A stretch of DNA of 64,000 bases from Anseranas semipalmata (taxonomy: Eukaryota; Chordata; Aves; Anseriformes; Anseranatidae). This document shows positions 54,901 to 61,414 of the stretch, one piece after another (position 1 is the first letter of the stretch; each line of letters opens with the position of its first letter). The translations under genes and the position numbers were made by a program. The notes below the pieces were generated by a model. It did not search any database. It was not told the DNA's origin and saw only the letters and a program-made list of their open reading frames with translations. The stretch spans positions 97,128 to 161,127 of the forward strand of contig VXAA01006460.1 of assembly GCA_013399115.1 (NCBI GenBank). The letters are read 5' to 3'.

Positions 54901-57900
54901 TGGCTAGTTCTCACCATGAAGAAAGAAAAAGAATGAGGTGAAAATGCCTGCTTTCAGTATGAGAATTCCTTAATTACTTTTTATCCTTAGGACAGATATT
55001 TTTAGTATCATCCTCCATCTCTGAGAAAATGATCAACTGGAAGCATGTCTCCAGTATGCTATGAGTACTTTCCCTGTTTCCCTAATGCACAACCAATAGC
55101 TTTGTGGAACTTTACTGTTACTTGTCATTGCAGTGCTGTCTTCCAGCAACTAATATATCTACACCTCTCCTAAGATCTTTTTTCCATATAGACTTAGAGC
55201 CTTCTTTATTGTCTCTGACCACAGAGTTTTCCTTCACAATCTAAACTTTCCTAAATCAATTTTCTGTACTTCATAGTTACCATAATGTAGAAGTTACAGT
55301 CTACTTGCCTTTTTTCTTCTTGCTTTTACGTATAAGTTCACTGGTTCTTCACACAAGTTGCTTAAAAATACTCTAATTCCTGACTCTGACACCAAAAGCA
55401 AAGCTTTTAGGTCAAGTTGCTTTCTTTTTAGTTTTGACTTCAACTATTTTGAGCTATTTTGTGTTGGTTTTTTGTTGTTGTTGTTTTCTAAGAAAAACAA
55501 TTTCTATTTACATTTTTATCCATTTGAATGTTTAGATCCATTTCTCTTTTGATTCAAATCAGTTTTAGGAAATCAAGTTTTTTTTTTCCTGGAAACCCTA
55601 AATGAACAACACAGCCCAGGGATTTCCCTTCCGCAAAACAGTTATTGTGTTTGTGAGGGAATATCTTGTACACATTTTAAAATGGTATTACATAATTTTA
55701 GATACTTTAGGTCATACTATTATTTACATAACACCTTCAACAGGCACTTCCCTAAATGAAATGTTTTATTTAAACACTTTTCTTAACACATGGAAAGAAC
55801 CTGGCAATTCTCTGTTTAAGGACGATCTTTCAGTGTATTTTTGCATCTGAACTCTTTACTAAACATACATTCCTAGAAGTATTGTTTAGCATTACTCCTT
55901 AAGTTATGTAAACTCTGATATTCTGTCAACTTTTACTCAGTAAAAACATGGCTGAATGGTTGCTTTTGCTACCCACTTGCATTATCAAAAACATACACCC
56001 TAGATCGTTGTTCCCTCTAAGCCTTAAACCTGATACCAAATAGTGATTTTATAGACGAGTCTCACTTCTGGTCTTTATCCATACAATGTATTTGGATGGG
56101 CTAGCACAAAGCCAATTTATTTCAAGTATTCTCATTCTCAAGGTATTACAGCCTAATTTTAATGTGAATTTCTTCTCTTGCCAAGGAAATTTACAAGATA
56201 GAACCTAGTTCTTAACCTCAGGGATATTCAGAAGTCACTTCAAAAATTATCAAATCTACAAAAGCATTAGCTCTCTGAAAAAAAATTTACATAAGCAGAT
56301 TAAAGTCACAACAATTGCTCTTGAACTTTCCTTAAGTTGTAGGATGATGTTTCTGTTTCAAATGTGAAGAAGAACTTGCATGACTGATAATAAGCCTTCT
56401 ATTAGAACTTCATTTGTTAATGTATAGAACAGAAGGTTAGGGGCTTTGGGGCTTTTCTTTTTTTCTTCTCTTTTTTTTTTTTTTCCCCCTAAGATTTTTA
56501 TTTACCGGGTAGTAGACGTTGGGAAAACAAGGCTGAAACATCACAGGCAGTGATGGGGATAACCACAATACTCTCATGCTGAAAGGGAGATGATTCGTTC
56601 CCCTCTTTCCTCCCCTGTTTTTCTGACCCCTGAGTGGTGCTCACCTGGTCCAAGCCTATTTCTTGTACTCTTGCACCTGTCAAATGCTTCAGTGAAAAGA
56701 TGCAGTAAGTTTAATTTCCTAGAATTCAGACTTTTGCAACAACCAATAGAAGCAGGTGAGTCTTCATAAATACCAGAAATGGTGCAAGGTGAGAGTGGCT
56801 GGAAATAGGCCTTTTTCTTTTTTCTTTTGTTTTTCTCTAATATGAATAGGGAAAAATAGAACTGAGTAAGCGCACAAACTCTTTTCTTTAGACAGTTTGG
56901 CTGTGCTAGTAACTTGCTGAAAACAGAGCCCGCTCGCTTTGCTATCAATGGATGGGAATGATTAAACTAAGACTTCAGCAGTCACTCACAGAAGCTGGCT
57001 GACAAGCTTACTGGCAGCCCTCTCCTTTCTCCATACCCCTCTACCCACACCCCCACCCCACCCTGCTAGCAGTGCATGAACAACATTTGCCAGATATTTG
57101 TAGATTCTGCTGATCACTTACAATGAATTTGCTACCCTATCTGAATCCTTGTGTTTCAATGCACAGAACCTATCATGAGACTGCAACTTAACACACCAAA
57201 TATATTTGTCACCTAAATTAGCAGGCCAGAGCTTATAGCAATGTGAATTGATCCTAAATATCTTCTTAAAACAGCTAAAATTAAAAGTCAGTCATTTGAC
57301 TCCAAGAGCCAGCATTAAAAAGGATGATCTTCAAACATTAGCAGGTAGCAAGGTGACTACAATTATACAGTCTGTCTTTTGCGAATCTGATACAGTACAA
57401 GAGGGACATAGAGCTCCTGGAGCGGGTCCAGTGGAGGGCTATGAAGATGATGAGGGGACTGGAGCATCTCTCATACGAGGAGAGGCTGAGAGCTGGTCCT
57501 GTTTAGCTTGGAGAAGAGAAGGCTGAGAGGGGATCTTATCAATGTGTACAAATATCTGAAGGGAGGGTGCCAAGAGGATGGGGCTGGACTCTTTTCAGTG
57601 GTGCCCAGCGACAGGACAAGAGGCAATGGGCACAAACCGAAAAACAGGGAGTTCTGGCTGAATATGAGAAAACATTTCTTTCCTGTGAGGGTGACGGAGC
57701 ACTGGAACAGGCTGCCCAGGGAGGCTGTGGAGTCTCCTTCTCTGGAGATATTCAAAACCCGCCTGGATGCCATCCTGTGCAACGTGCTCTCGGTGACCCT
57801 GCTTGGCAGGGGGGTTGGGCTGGATGATCTCCAGAGGTGCCTTCCAACCTCAGCCATTCTGTGATTCTGTGACATTGATTATAACTGTTGCTTTCATGTG

Positions 57901-60900
57901 TATTGCTGGTTTGTTTTTACACTGTGGCTTTTACGTGCCTTTTTCCATGCCTAAACTTTTAAACAACATTCTTATAAGCATCAGAACTGCCAAATAGAAA
58001 ATACTAACAGACCAAGATTATATCTGTTTCTGTTTTCTGTGCACATATAAAAACAGGCACTAAAAATAGACACTTCTTCTCTACCCGAGAAAATGTTTAT
58101 TCTAACACAAAATGTTCCAAGATGAAGTTTTTTCCCCTCACATAAGACATTGCAGTTCAGAATATGACGTCCTTACAACTCTACCAACAACTCAAAACAA
58201 AGGGTGCTACTGAAAACACAAGCATATACACAACACTTACACAACTACATTTCTAAACTTGCATTGATAATTTAAATGCATTTGAAGTCTTTTCTCAGGA
58301 CCAGAGCACAGTGTTTTGAATTGTTAGGAGATAAATCTAGTTTGACTTCAGGACTGTATTGCTTTATCCTCTCATTCTGTGGTTTCAATGACAGAAATAC
58401 CCTTAGCCTGCTTCATGCAACCATCGGGTCATGATCTTGTCAGATCTCATAAAACAAGCAAAACAAAGTTTGTTCAGCACTTTGGAGGGAAATCACCAGC
58501 AACAAAGAGGAGTGAGCAGAAATCTTCTGAACACACAAATGCATTTATGTAAATATTTAATGTCCACTATCTTCTCTCTTAGCCTCTCCCTTGGTCAGTA
58601 GGCTTTTGCCCTTGCTAATTATGGTCAAGCATCTGTCATTAATGGTTAGGACAAACCAGCATCCTTCATGTCAGCTATTGTAAATTCAAAGAGCATCACT
58701 ATAAAATATCTTACCTTTTTTTTTTTCTTTTTTAGAACTTTCCCTGATTATTTCATAATTCTTTTTTCTGTATATAGAAGCACTGGAAGCACGGAAAGCT
58801 GTCTACTTTCAAATTACACATAGTTACTGAGAATTTGATGGAAAAAATCGATATTTCTGTATCCATTTCTTAATAACAAGCCAATTTCTTAGACTAATAT
58901 TTACCTCTAGTAATTACTTTTAAGAATTGAAAATTCTGTATAATTTAATAATTCTGTCTTTTAAGTAATTTAAATAAAAATTAAACTTGAGCTTTCAATA
59001 AACTTTTCAGGTTAAAATTTTCACAGGTGTCCTCCAAGTCTCATTCCAGCTTTCATAATATGCCAAAATAATCAGTTTTTCTTCCAGAGATGAACATCCT
59101 TTTGTAATCCAGTCAGTCAAGTATCTTGTCCTACTTCTCCTTAGTGATGTAAAGAAGTTGTTTCTCCTGTATGTGGTCTCTTGTGCAATTTTGAAAATGT
59201 TATAAAATGCTGCTTAACAAGCCAGTGTTGCAAGCCATACGCTTATTCCTTCTATCGTGTCCTGAAGAGTTATCAGTTGTGAAAGCTCCTTCCTTATACT
59301 CACAAGATGCTTTTCTTCTGCTCACTTGGATGAGAATACATTACTGTCTTGTCAGCCACAAACTGAAATTTCTGTTCTCTCAGTCCCCTTTCCTTGTCCT
59401 TTCGTTAAAATTACTTTTCATCCTATGCCTGCTACACCACCTGTTAAATGTGCTGCTGCCAAGCACTAGCAGTTATATATTGGCTTAAAAATAGAAAGAT
59501 TCTTCTCTCCTGATTAGGACACAGCTGCCTATCATTCAGCTGAATTGCACATCACTGATGATGAAGGAAGATTTGGCTTGGCCTCCGGAAAACTATAGGC
59601 TTTAGGGGTGTTTTGCAAGGGTAGATATGGATGGGAGGGGGAAATTGGAACTGTACTGCTAAATAAAATGAATTTATTTCAAATACTTTACCCCAATTTT
59701 ACAGACTTCTCATATTGGCATTATTTAAACAACAAGATGAATTCAAGTGATATTTTCAATTTCAATGTGTTCTTCCACAACATTTTTTTAATTTGATTCA
59801 GTTATAGCCTTAAGTAAATCATTAACAATGCACTCAGATGTATCTTTCAGGATATGTTTTTTAGCAAAGGCAGGCAAGGGAATAAGACAGTTTGATTTCC
59901 TGGTTCTACACAAAATTTTCAGGGCTATTAGTTATATAAATTCTCTTTAGGCGGATACCCTAAAAGTTGTTCTCATAGTATAAAACTGTACTTTATAGAA
60001 CATAAAAGATAAATCTAAAGAGACATTTAACCTAATCCCCCTACAGTATGTAAACATGTAAACATGTAATCATTTTCAATATGTAAAGAGCTCACCACTG
60101 CTAGGACAGGAAAAATCAAAATTTAGACTGCTTTCTGCCCATATGCTAACACCCATAAGTAACCCTCTCTGGAGTCATCTCTAAAGGACAAGAGTTGCTG
60201 CTCATGAAAAACGATCAGCTATAAATACATGTCATATTTATTTAGTTTGTCTAGATGTAGAATAAAAAATTTTTATATAAATTATTTCAAACAGACTAGC
60301 TATTAAGCATATTTAATGATTTATGCTGCTCATTTTTCAAATTTGACTGGCCTTAGCAATCTAAGAATTATACTAAAAAGACCTAACATTTCTTCTGTAG
60401 ACGTTTCCTGACAATTTAAGTTTCTCTACCATGTTATATTCATAGTTAATGTTTTTAACATAAATTTAATATGTTTCTTCCAACTTATTTAATTTAAACC
60501 TCAACATTTATGCCAAATACATAACTAGTTACAATATTCTGTCCAAAGACATAAAAACCATATGTTTTACAATAAGGTTTTGGATATTTCTTTTAACAGT
60601 GCCTCTAGATAAATCTAATTGGTTCATTTGCCACAGGTGAAAAGTGCAATCTTTCTGTTTCAGTAGACCCATCACTCCACTGAAAACTATTTATAAATTA
60701 AATCCTATTTTAACTGGCTCTAGCCATCTCTCCCCAGATTTAGTTTCCATGTGAAGAAAGTGTGAACCTAATTTATGGAGAAAGCTAACACTAACACATT
60801 ATGAGAATGTTGCAATCCTATTATGTTAGAAGCCCCGAATGATGCAAAAAGGCACACTAATACTCATTTTTACTATGTGTGGAATAGCTCATCCTTGCAA

Positions 60901-61414
60901 AGGCAATGCATCTACATTTTCTTCTTCCAAGGAAGTAATTAATTTAAAGTTGTCACCTTTAGGCTTGAGCTCATCCCAGTTTTCTCACCTAAGGGCTTTA
61001 CTTTTTCAGTAAATGTAAACAATATGTATAGCTTTTAAAAATGCTGTTGCATTACATGGCAAGACAAACTGTGCTCTAAAATGCCATTTTATGCAAATGA
61101 ACATATTTGAGTAACCCTAGCATGTCAATGAATGTTTATTTAACGCATCCCTTACAACATCGTTTGAAATAATATTTTAATGTTCCTCAGACATTAATTG
61201 TGTTCTTACAGGACATGATATATATATATTATATATATAAGTTGCTTAGAGTAACCTTTATAAATTTGTAGTTGGCTACAAATGTCATACCTTTTGTAGC
61301 AAACCTAGGTCATAGAGAGGGACAGTACTAATGTGACATTGAGGTTGGAAGATTACATTAGTTTGTGCACCTTCTTCAGAGCTGACGTATGAAAGTTTTT
61401 TTCCTTTAAAAATG
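1053..61414 (-). CDS. CFAP47: Partial CFAP47-like axonemal gene, ten exons, minus strand
   Basis: This entry spans ten exons found by eye from splice sites and reading frame; each is listed separately. Joined in minus-strand order they make 364 codons without a stop, and all nine junctions agree in phase. The product is a chain of beta-sandwich repeats of the ASH/MSP/PapD-like type: IPITNPTDE and IPLFNPTHE begin two of them, FSPAVVG and FCPSTLG mark the second half, and [10 protein letters not shown] closes one and leads into the next. Such repeats are known from HYDIN, CFAP47, CFAP65, CFAP74 and DLEC1, large proteins of motile cilia and sperm flagella. I favour CFAP47 from overall resemblance; no alignment was run. 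No start codon, stop codon or convincing terminal exon lies in the window, so the gene extends past both ends. Introns range from 2.3 to 18.5 kb. Confidence 0.72.
1096..3842. other. Intron between exons 9 and 10
   Basis: 2.7 kb of AT-rich sequence with short A and T runs. No transposon, RNA gene or further exon recognised. Confidence 0.6.
3843..3938 (-). CDS. CFAP47: CFAP47-like exon 9 of 10
   Basis: The acceptor is TTTTTTTGTCTTTAG and the donor GTATGT. The 96-nt exon completes an aspartate codon with two bases (giving VMLTDQEQSS across the junction), then has 31 codons and one base over. It reads [20 protein letters not shown] followed by [11 protein letters not shown]. Both other frames contain stops. 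It sits in the middle of the domain begun in exon 8, so the protein must continue further. Confidence 0.85.
5885..7050 (-). mobile_element. Old CR1-type LINE fragment, antisense to +, reverse-transcriptase part
   Basis: The minus-strand frame around 5925-6194 contains [13 protein letters not shown] followed by FINDVDDD, the reverse-transcriptase block where CR1 elements normally have a V-P-Q-G-S-x-L-G-P motif. Further along (6.3-7.0 kb) the plus strand keeps recognisable but decayed antisense CR1 text, such as the stretch around AGAACCCCTTTCTGTTAGCC. Stops and indels break every frame. A run of 19 A (6773-6791) lies inside it. Divergence suggests an older copy than those at 51.5 or 22.4 kb. 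Ends are approximate. Confidence 0.75.
8546..8559. repeat. C14 homopolymer (G14 on the gene strand)
   Basis: Fourteen uninterrupted C, 21-34 nt inside the intron from the exon 8 donor. In the transcript it is a G run next to the 5' splice site. Confidence 0.9.
8580..8736 (-). CDS. CFAP47: CFAP47-like exon 8 of 10
   Basis: The chosen acceptor is TTTTCATCCACAG; another AG seven bases further in would break the frame. The donor is GTACAG after CTAACAG. The 157-nt exon starts in phase 0 and ends with one base. It encodes [20 protein letters not shown], then [20 protein letters not shown] and [18 protein letters not shown] closes one ASH domain; the rest (P-x-x-M-E-P, I-G-x-x-S-S-V-x-I-x-F-x-N-P) opens another. 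A run of 14 G (minus strand) lies at intron positions +21 to +34 after the donor. Confidence 0.9.
8987..9410 (-). mobile_element. CR1 LINE, 3' end, minus orientation
   Basis: The copy begins at its 3' tail (plus strand TCACAGAATCACAGAA) and extends about 420 bp into the end of ORF2. The minus frame encodes [20 protein letters not shown] and later [20 protein letters not shown], the conserved C-terminal CR1 ORF2 residues. It is 5'-truncated within ORF2. Few frame breaks suggest a fairly young copy. Confidence 0.93.
10278..11131 (-). mobile_element. CR1 LINE, 3' 850 bp, minus orientation
   Basis: The 3' tail (TCACAGAATCACAGAATC on the plus strand) lies at the left. The minus frames carry [40 protein letters not shown] and [20 protein letters not shown] in three overlapping frames, so indels have broken ORF2. 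The 5' truncation falls near 11.13 kb, after a stretch corresponding to the region following the reverse-transcriptase core. Confidence 0.93.
14001..14105 (-). CDS. CFAP47: CFAP47-like exon 7 of 10
   Basis: The acceptor is TTGCATTTGTACAG and the donor GTATGA. The exon is exactly 35 codons (105 nt), phase 0 at both ends, so skipping it would keep the frame. It encodes [20 protein letters not shown] then [15 protein letters not shown]. The pattern P-R-S-T, V-P-V-x-F-x-P and S-x-L-G is the middle of an ASH domain, comparable with LKFSPAVVG in exon 4. It reads directly from exon 6 (ETDPKHP) and into exon 8 ([10 protein letters not shown]). Confidence 0.9.
14879..14942. repeat. AT-rich simple repeat (TA/TAA)
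   Basis: A mixed run of TATATA and AATAATA units about 64 bp long, directly to the left of the GC-rich patch. Confidence 0.9.
14985..15420. other. GC-rich patch of unknown origin
   Basis: Base composition switches abruptly from very AT-rich to GC-rich for about 430 bp. Overlapping open frames appear on both strands (for example 14967-15302 minus, 111 codons), as expected from low stop density in GC-rich DNA. No protein family, CR1 or known LTR end was recognised. A second, weaker GC-rich stretch follows at about 15640-15960. An old LTR is possible but unproven. Confidence 0.4.
17601..17617. repeat. T17 homopolymer
   Basis: Seventeen T preceded by TCTCTC. Simple sequence. Confidence 0.9.
19788..20074 (+). 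mobile_element. CR1 LINE, 3' end, plus orientation
   Basis: The plus frame reads [20 protein letters not shown] then [20 protein letters not shown], the C-terminal end of CR1 ORF2. The 3' untranslated part follows and the element ends in GATTCTGTGATTCTATGAT, the CR1 tail. About 290 bp, 5'-truncated. Opposite in orientation to the host gene. Confidence 0.93.
20385..20411. repeat. A-rich homopolymer tract
   Basis: Runs of A interrupted by single G bases, with a T-rich stretch nearby at about 20446. Simple sequence. Confidence 0.85.
21294..21405 (-). CDS. CFAP47: CFAP47-like exon 6 of 10
   Basis: The acceptor TATTTCTTTCAG and the donor GTAAGTAG are both strong. The 112-nt exon gives one base to the lysine codon split after exon 5, then 37 codons ending in phase 0. 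It reads [20 protein letters not shown] followed by [17 protein letters not shown]. The motif [13 protein letters not shown] is a direct paralogue of [13 protein letters not shown] in exon 4, so this exon begins the next domain in the tandem array. Confidence 0.9.
22427..24051 (-). mobile_element. CR1 LINE, 1.6 kb, reverse transcriptase and 3' end, minus orientation
   Basis: This is the longest CR1 copy. Reading the minus strand from 23.94 kb down, the frames give [35 protein letters not shown] and [10 protein letters not shown], then after frame breaks [20 protein letters not shown], the active-site region (FADD for the usual Y/F-A-D-D). [10 protein letters not shown] and [13 protein letters not shown] follow. 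The 3' end is at 22427 (ATAGAATCTTAAA). Several frameshifts show it is dead. Its 3' untranslated text (CCCCTGCCATGGGCAGGGAC) differs from the copies at 9 and 51.5 kb, so it is a different CR1 subfamily. Confidence 0.93.
25623..25677. repeat. Short tandem duplication with inverted symmetry
   Basis: The unit GATGTCATAGATTTTATGAC occurs twice about 29 bp apart. Each copy is itself an imperfect hairpin (GTCATA...TATGAC), so the pair can fold in more than one way. No TE family recognised. Confidence 0.75.
26901..26924. repeat. Perfect 24-bp palindrome with TA core
   Basis: GTCTTA, then a TA run, then TAAGAC: the sequence equals its own reverse complement over 24 bp. Probably a TA microsatellite with symmetrical flanks. 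Confidence 0.85.
27621..27965 (+). mobile_element. CR1 LINE, 3' end, plus orientation, with scrambled 3' UTR
   Basis: The plus frame gives [20 protein letters not shown] and [20 protein letters not shown]. The tail ends ATGATTCTATGATTC. The 3' untranslated part is abnormal: TTAAGGGTCTT appears, is followed by about 35 bp of related TTAAG/TTAAGTG text, and recurs before TTTCCAACC, suggesting local duplication after insertion. Confidence 0.92.
28098..28205 (-). CDS. CFAP47: CFAP47-like exon 5 of 10
   Basis: The acceptor is CTGTTTTTAG and the donor a perfect GTAAGTATG. The 108-nt exon takes one base for the codon split after exon 4 and ends with two bases. It encodes [20 protein letters not shown] then [15 protein letters not shown], with a lysine completed at the next junction. 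[10 protein letters not shown] is the typical closing strand of an ASH repeat, and [10 protein letters not shown] leads into the next domain. Open sequence continues upstream on the minus strand past the acceptor; the splice site and phase agreement set the boundary. Confidence 0.9.
28206..30496. other. Intron between exons 4 and 5
   Basis: 2.3 kb, the shortest intron here. A (GTT)n/G-rich stretch lies at 28828-28861. Nothing else recognised. Confidence 0.6.
28828..28861. repeat. T-run, (GTT)n and G7 compound simple repeat
   Basis: TTTTTTTTT, five GTT units, TTTT and a run of G. On the gene strand it reads C run, then (AAC)n, then A run. Confidence 0.88.
30497..30672 (-). CDS. CFAP47: CFAP47-like exon 4 of 10
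   Basis: This is the largest exon seen (176 nt). The acceptor TTTCTTCCTAG and donor GTAAGT are near consensus. It starts in phase 0 and ends with two bases. The peptide begins [20 protein letters not shown], continues with [10 protein letters not shown], and ends [15 protein letters not shown]. This is the first two-thirds of an ASH-like domain: the opening strand with IPITNPT, then FSP before a turn. The last AG joins the first T of exon 5 to give serine. An (AAAAT)n microsatellite lies immediately upstream of the acceptor and forms part of its pyrimidine-rich tract. Confidence 0.9.
30679..30716. repeat. (AAAAT)n at the exon 4 acceptor
   Basis: About five AAAAT units begin about 8 bp from the acceptor of exon 4. 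On the transcribed strand they read (TTTTA)n and make up most of the acceptor's pyrimidine tract and the likely branch-point zone. Confidence 0.9.
35195..35199 (+). repeat. Left 5-bp target-site duplication of the LTR
   Basis: GACTC directly before the LTR; the identical right copy is at 35652-35656. Confidence 0.85.
35200..35651 (-). mobile_element. Solo LTR of an endogenous retrovirus, ERVL-like, internally deleted
   Basis: The 452-bp unit starts TGTTGTGG and ends CCAGCACA, so it has TG...CA ends. A 5-bp direct repeat GACTC flanks it exactly (35195-35199 and 35652-35656), the signature of integration; five bases suits ERVL-type elements. Its text matches from memory an LTR widespread in non-galliform birds, whose sense strand is the minus strand here, with a CAATAAAACC motif where the family has its TATA-like box. 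Much of the region downstream of the promoter is missing or A-rich, including the usual polyadenylation area. No internal viral genes are present, so it arose by LTR-LTR recombination. Confidence 0.85.
35652..35656 (+). repeat. Right 5-bp target-site duplication of the LTR
   Basis: GACTC directly after the terminal CA of the LTR, identical to the left copy. Confidence 0.85.
35833..35852. repeat. T20 homopolymer
   Basis: Twenty uninterrupted T. Confidence 0.9.
36794..36830. repeat. 37-bp imperfect hairpin
   Basis: Arms AAGTGC...GCACTT and ATATTTCT...AGAAATAT nest around a 5-base loop, with one small unpaired bulge. Too short for a typical precursor microRNA; possibly a fragment of a terminal-inverted-repeat element or chance. 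Confidence 0.6.
41914..41938. repeat. A25 homopolymer
   Basis: Twenty-five A. No retrocopy could be recognised upstream and no target duplication was seen. Confidence 0.9.
42885..42982 (-). mobile_element. CR1 LINE 3' tail, about 100 bp, minus orientation
   Basis: CATAGAATCATAAAATCATA is the antisense CR1 tail, followed by AAGGGACCCACAAGGATCAT and CTTGGGTCCCCACAGGACCA. The same 3' text is found, in sense, at the end of the copy at 52305-52832, so both belong to one subfamily. Confidence 0.88.
44710..44737. repeat. Near-perfect 28-bp inverted repeat
   Basis: ATTTCCAGCACAG and its exact reverse complement CTGTGCTGGAAAT are separated by only two bases (TG). Thirteen-base perfect arms in GC-balanced sequence are less likely by chance than the AT palindromes nearby. 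Confidence 0.8.
45655..46028. repeat. (GAAA)n purine tract, about 370 bp
   Basis: An A run leads into roughly 360 bp of GAAA units interspersed with GAGA variants; the plus strand is all purine. In the gene's transcript it is a long (TTTC)n pyrimidine tract. Open frames on both strands here are repeat artefacts. Confidence 0.97.
47550..48030 (-). mobile_element. Probable ancient CR1/L3-like fragment, minus orientation
   Basis: The plus strand keeps decayed text like antisense ancient CR1, such as AATATTCTAACAGCAGTAGC (cf. the family's AGTATTCCAGCAGCAG) and CAATTCAGATCACTCTGTAA, followed by AATTTTTCTGCCATCTTCAA. Similarity is patchy and judged from memory, so both family and ends are uncertain. 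Confidence 0.42.
49170..49267 (-). CDS. CFAP47: CFAP47-like exon 3 of 10
   Basis: The acceptor is TTATACATAG and the donor after GCTCTG is GTAAGA, a good consensus. The 98-nt exon opens with two bases (completing the codon split after exon 2) and ends in phase 0. It encodes [20 protein letters not shown] followed by [12 protein letters not shown]. The ending IDVKCRAL matches in position the IECELGK at the exon 5/6 junction: both are last strands of a domain running straight into the next one. This alignment supports direct joining to exon 4 across an 18.5-kb intron, with no missing exon between. Confidence 0.85.
50430..51110 (-). mobile_element. Ancient, highly diverged CR1 fragment, minus orientation
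   Basis: The plus strand carries the antisense order of CR1 3' motifs: AAGTTTTGATTTGAAGATAT, GTTCTGGTGGCTAATTACCA, GATAAGCAAAAGAGATTGAG, GTCTCTCATCGTAAGGC, CAGTATTCCAGTTTGTCAGT and AATAACCTCCATCCTCCTAC. These match, with many changes, the ancient amniote CR1/L3 type rather than the young avian subfamilies. All frames are broken. Confidence 0.65.
51495..52110 (-). mobile_element. CR1 LINE, 3' end with an intact ORF2 C-terminus, minus orientation
   Basis: The 3' tail (CAGAATCACAGAATCACGG) lies at the left. The minus frame is open for about 170 residues of CR1 ORF2: [60 protein letters not shown] and [20 protein letters not shown]. No stop interrupts it, making it the least decayed copy in the window. 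The right end merges into a small scrambled duplication (52095-52170). Confidence 0.95.
52083..52172. repeat. Local scrambled duplication at the CR1 5' junction
   Basis: CTTGTAATCCTGGTATCC occurs twice within about 35 bp, and CTGATACAAGCCAGGAAAT occurs on both sides of the pair. The second sequence is CR1 text, so part of the element was copied at its truncated end. Confidence 0.85.
52305..52832 (+). mobile_element. CR1 LINE, 3' end, plus orientation (second subfamily)
   Basis: The plus frame gives [20 protein letters not shown] and [20 protein letters not shown], then a stop after SALW and a change of frame before the [13 protein letters not shown] block. The end CAGCTCAGGATATTCTATGA plus TTCT is the tail of the subfamily also seen at 42.9 kb. 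It lies head-to-head with the copy at 51.5 kb, about 200 bp apart. Confidence 0.93.
53608..53764 (+). repeat. First copy of a duplicated 157-bp flank
   Basis: Starts GTAATTGCAAAGGG and ends at ATACCCGTGGGAAA. It is base-for-base identical to 53915-54071, offset by 307 bp, and each copy is followed by a (GGAAA)n array. Confidence 0.95.
53759..53889. repeat. (GGAAA)n microsatellite, first array
   Basis: About 130 bp of perfect pentanucleotide repeats, all purine on the plus strand. Long open frames here (KERKG repeats) are artefacts. Confidence 0.97.
53914..53914. other. Single ambiguous base (N), probable assembly join
   Basis: The only N in the window. The sequence immediately after it restarts the 157-bp flank seen before the first array. 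Confidence 0.85.
53915..54071 (+). repeat. Second copy of the duplicated 157-bp flank
   Basis: Identical to 53608-53764 over its whole length; begins directly after the N. Confidence 0.95.
54066..54147. repeat. (GGAAA)n microsatellite, second array
   Basis: About 80 bp of the same pentanucleotide, shorter than the first array. It is followed by CAGTGACAGCTTGATAGC, which resembles the AATAGTAGCATGAT that ends the first copy. Confidence 0.95.
54170..54930 (+). mobile_element. Ancient, diverged CR1 fragment, plus orientation (ORF2 internal)
   Basis: The plus strand follows the order of ancient CR1 ORF2: GAGCTCACTGAGGTGGAGTT, GGGCTTCCTACCTCCAGACT, AAATCACCTGGGCCAAGAGA and, further on, TTTGAATTCTCTGATGAAGT and GTAGTACACTAGTTTTCCAA. 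In frame, the 54337-54543 segment keeps FLEQTDEE then NHLGQE, standing for the family's E-Q-I-D-K-L-N...K-S-P-G-P-D. Indels break it throughout. Confidence 0.65.
56506..56578 (-). CDS. CFAP47: CFAP47-like exon 2 of 10
   Basis: The acceptor is strong on the minus strand (ATCTCCCTTTCAG) and the donor is GTAAAT. The 73-nt exon starts in phase 0, exactly as exon 1 ends, and finishes with one base of a split codon. It reads [20 protein letters not shown] then RLLP. Alternating hydrophobic residues (IVVIPI) fit a beta strand. The final G joins the first two bases of exon 3 to make a glycine codon, giving RLLPGGSSSN across the junction. The exon is short and would probably be missed by ORF-length filters. 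Confidence 0.82.
56579..61290. other. Intron between exons 1 and 2
   Basis: 4.7 kb with one CR1 (57.40-57.88 kb) and short homopolymers. The rest, including 57.9-61.29 kb, is AT-rich with nothing recognised. Confidence 0.6.
57400..57876 (+). mobile_element. CR1 LINE, 3' end, plus orientation (third subfamily)
   Basis: The plus frames read [40 protein letters not shown] and [20 protein letters not shown]. The tail ends CAGCCATTCTGTGATTCTGT. The 3' region (GGGTTGGGCTGGATGATCTC, GGTGCCTTCCAACC) differs from the other copies. Frame breaks lie near the 5' truncation. Confidence 0.93.
61291..61414 (-). CDS. CFAP47: CFAP47-like exon 1 of 10 (first in the window)
   Basis: On the minus strand an acceptor ending TTGCAG precedes the exon and a GTATGA donor follows CAAAAG. 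The exon is 124 nt: one base finishing a codon, then 41 codons, ending in phase 0. The peptide begins [20 protein letters not shown] and ends DLGLLQK. It includes NVIFQPQ, which resembles the F-x-P strand of ASH domains. The other frame that was tested hits a stop. The previous exon should end with two bases of a split codon; I did not find it in 61415-64000, so it probably lies beyond the right edge. Confidence 0.82.

Larger units (their letters stand above)
49268..56505. other. Intron between exons 2 and 3
   Basis: 7.2 kb densely filled with repeats: an ancient CR1 (50.43-51.11 kb), a young CR1 (51.50-52.11 kb), a second CR1 in the other direction (52.31-52.83 kb), a duplicated (GGAAA)n locus with an N (53.6-54.15 kb) and an ancient CR1 (54.17-54.93 kb). 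A candidate 72-nt cassette exon lies at 50009-50080. The parts at 49.27-50.0, 52.84-53.6 and 54.95-56.5 kb show nothing recognisable. Confidence 0.6.
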
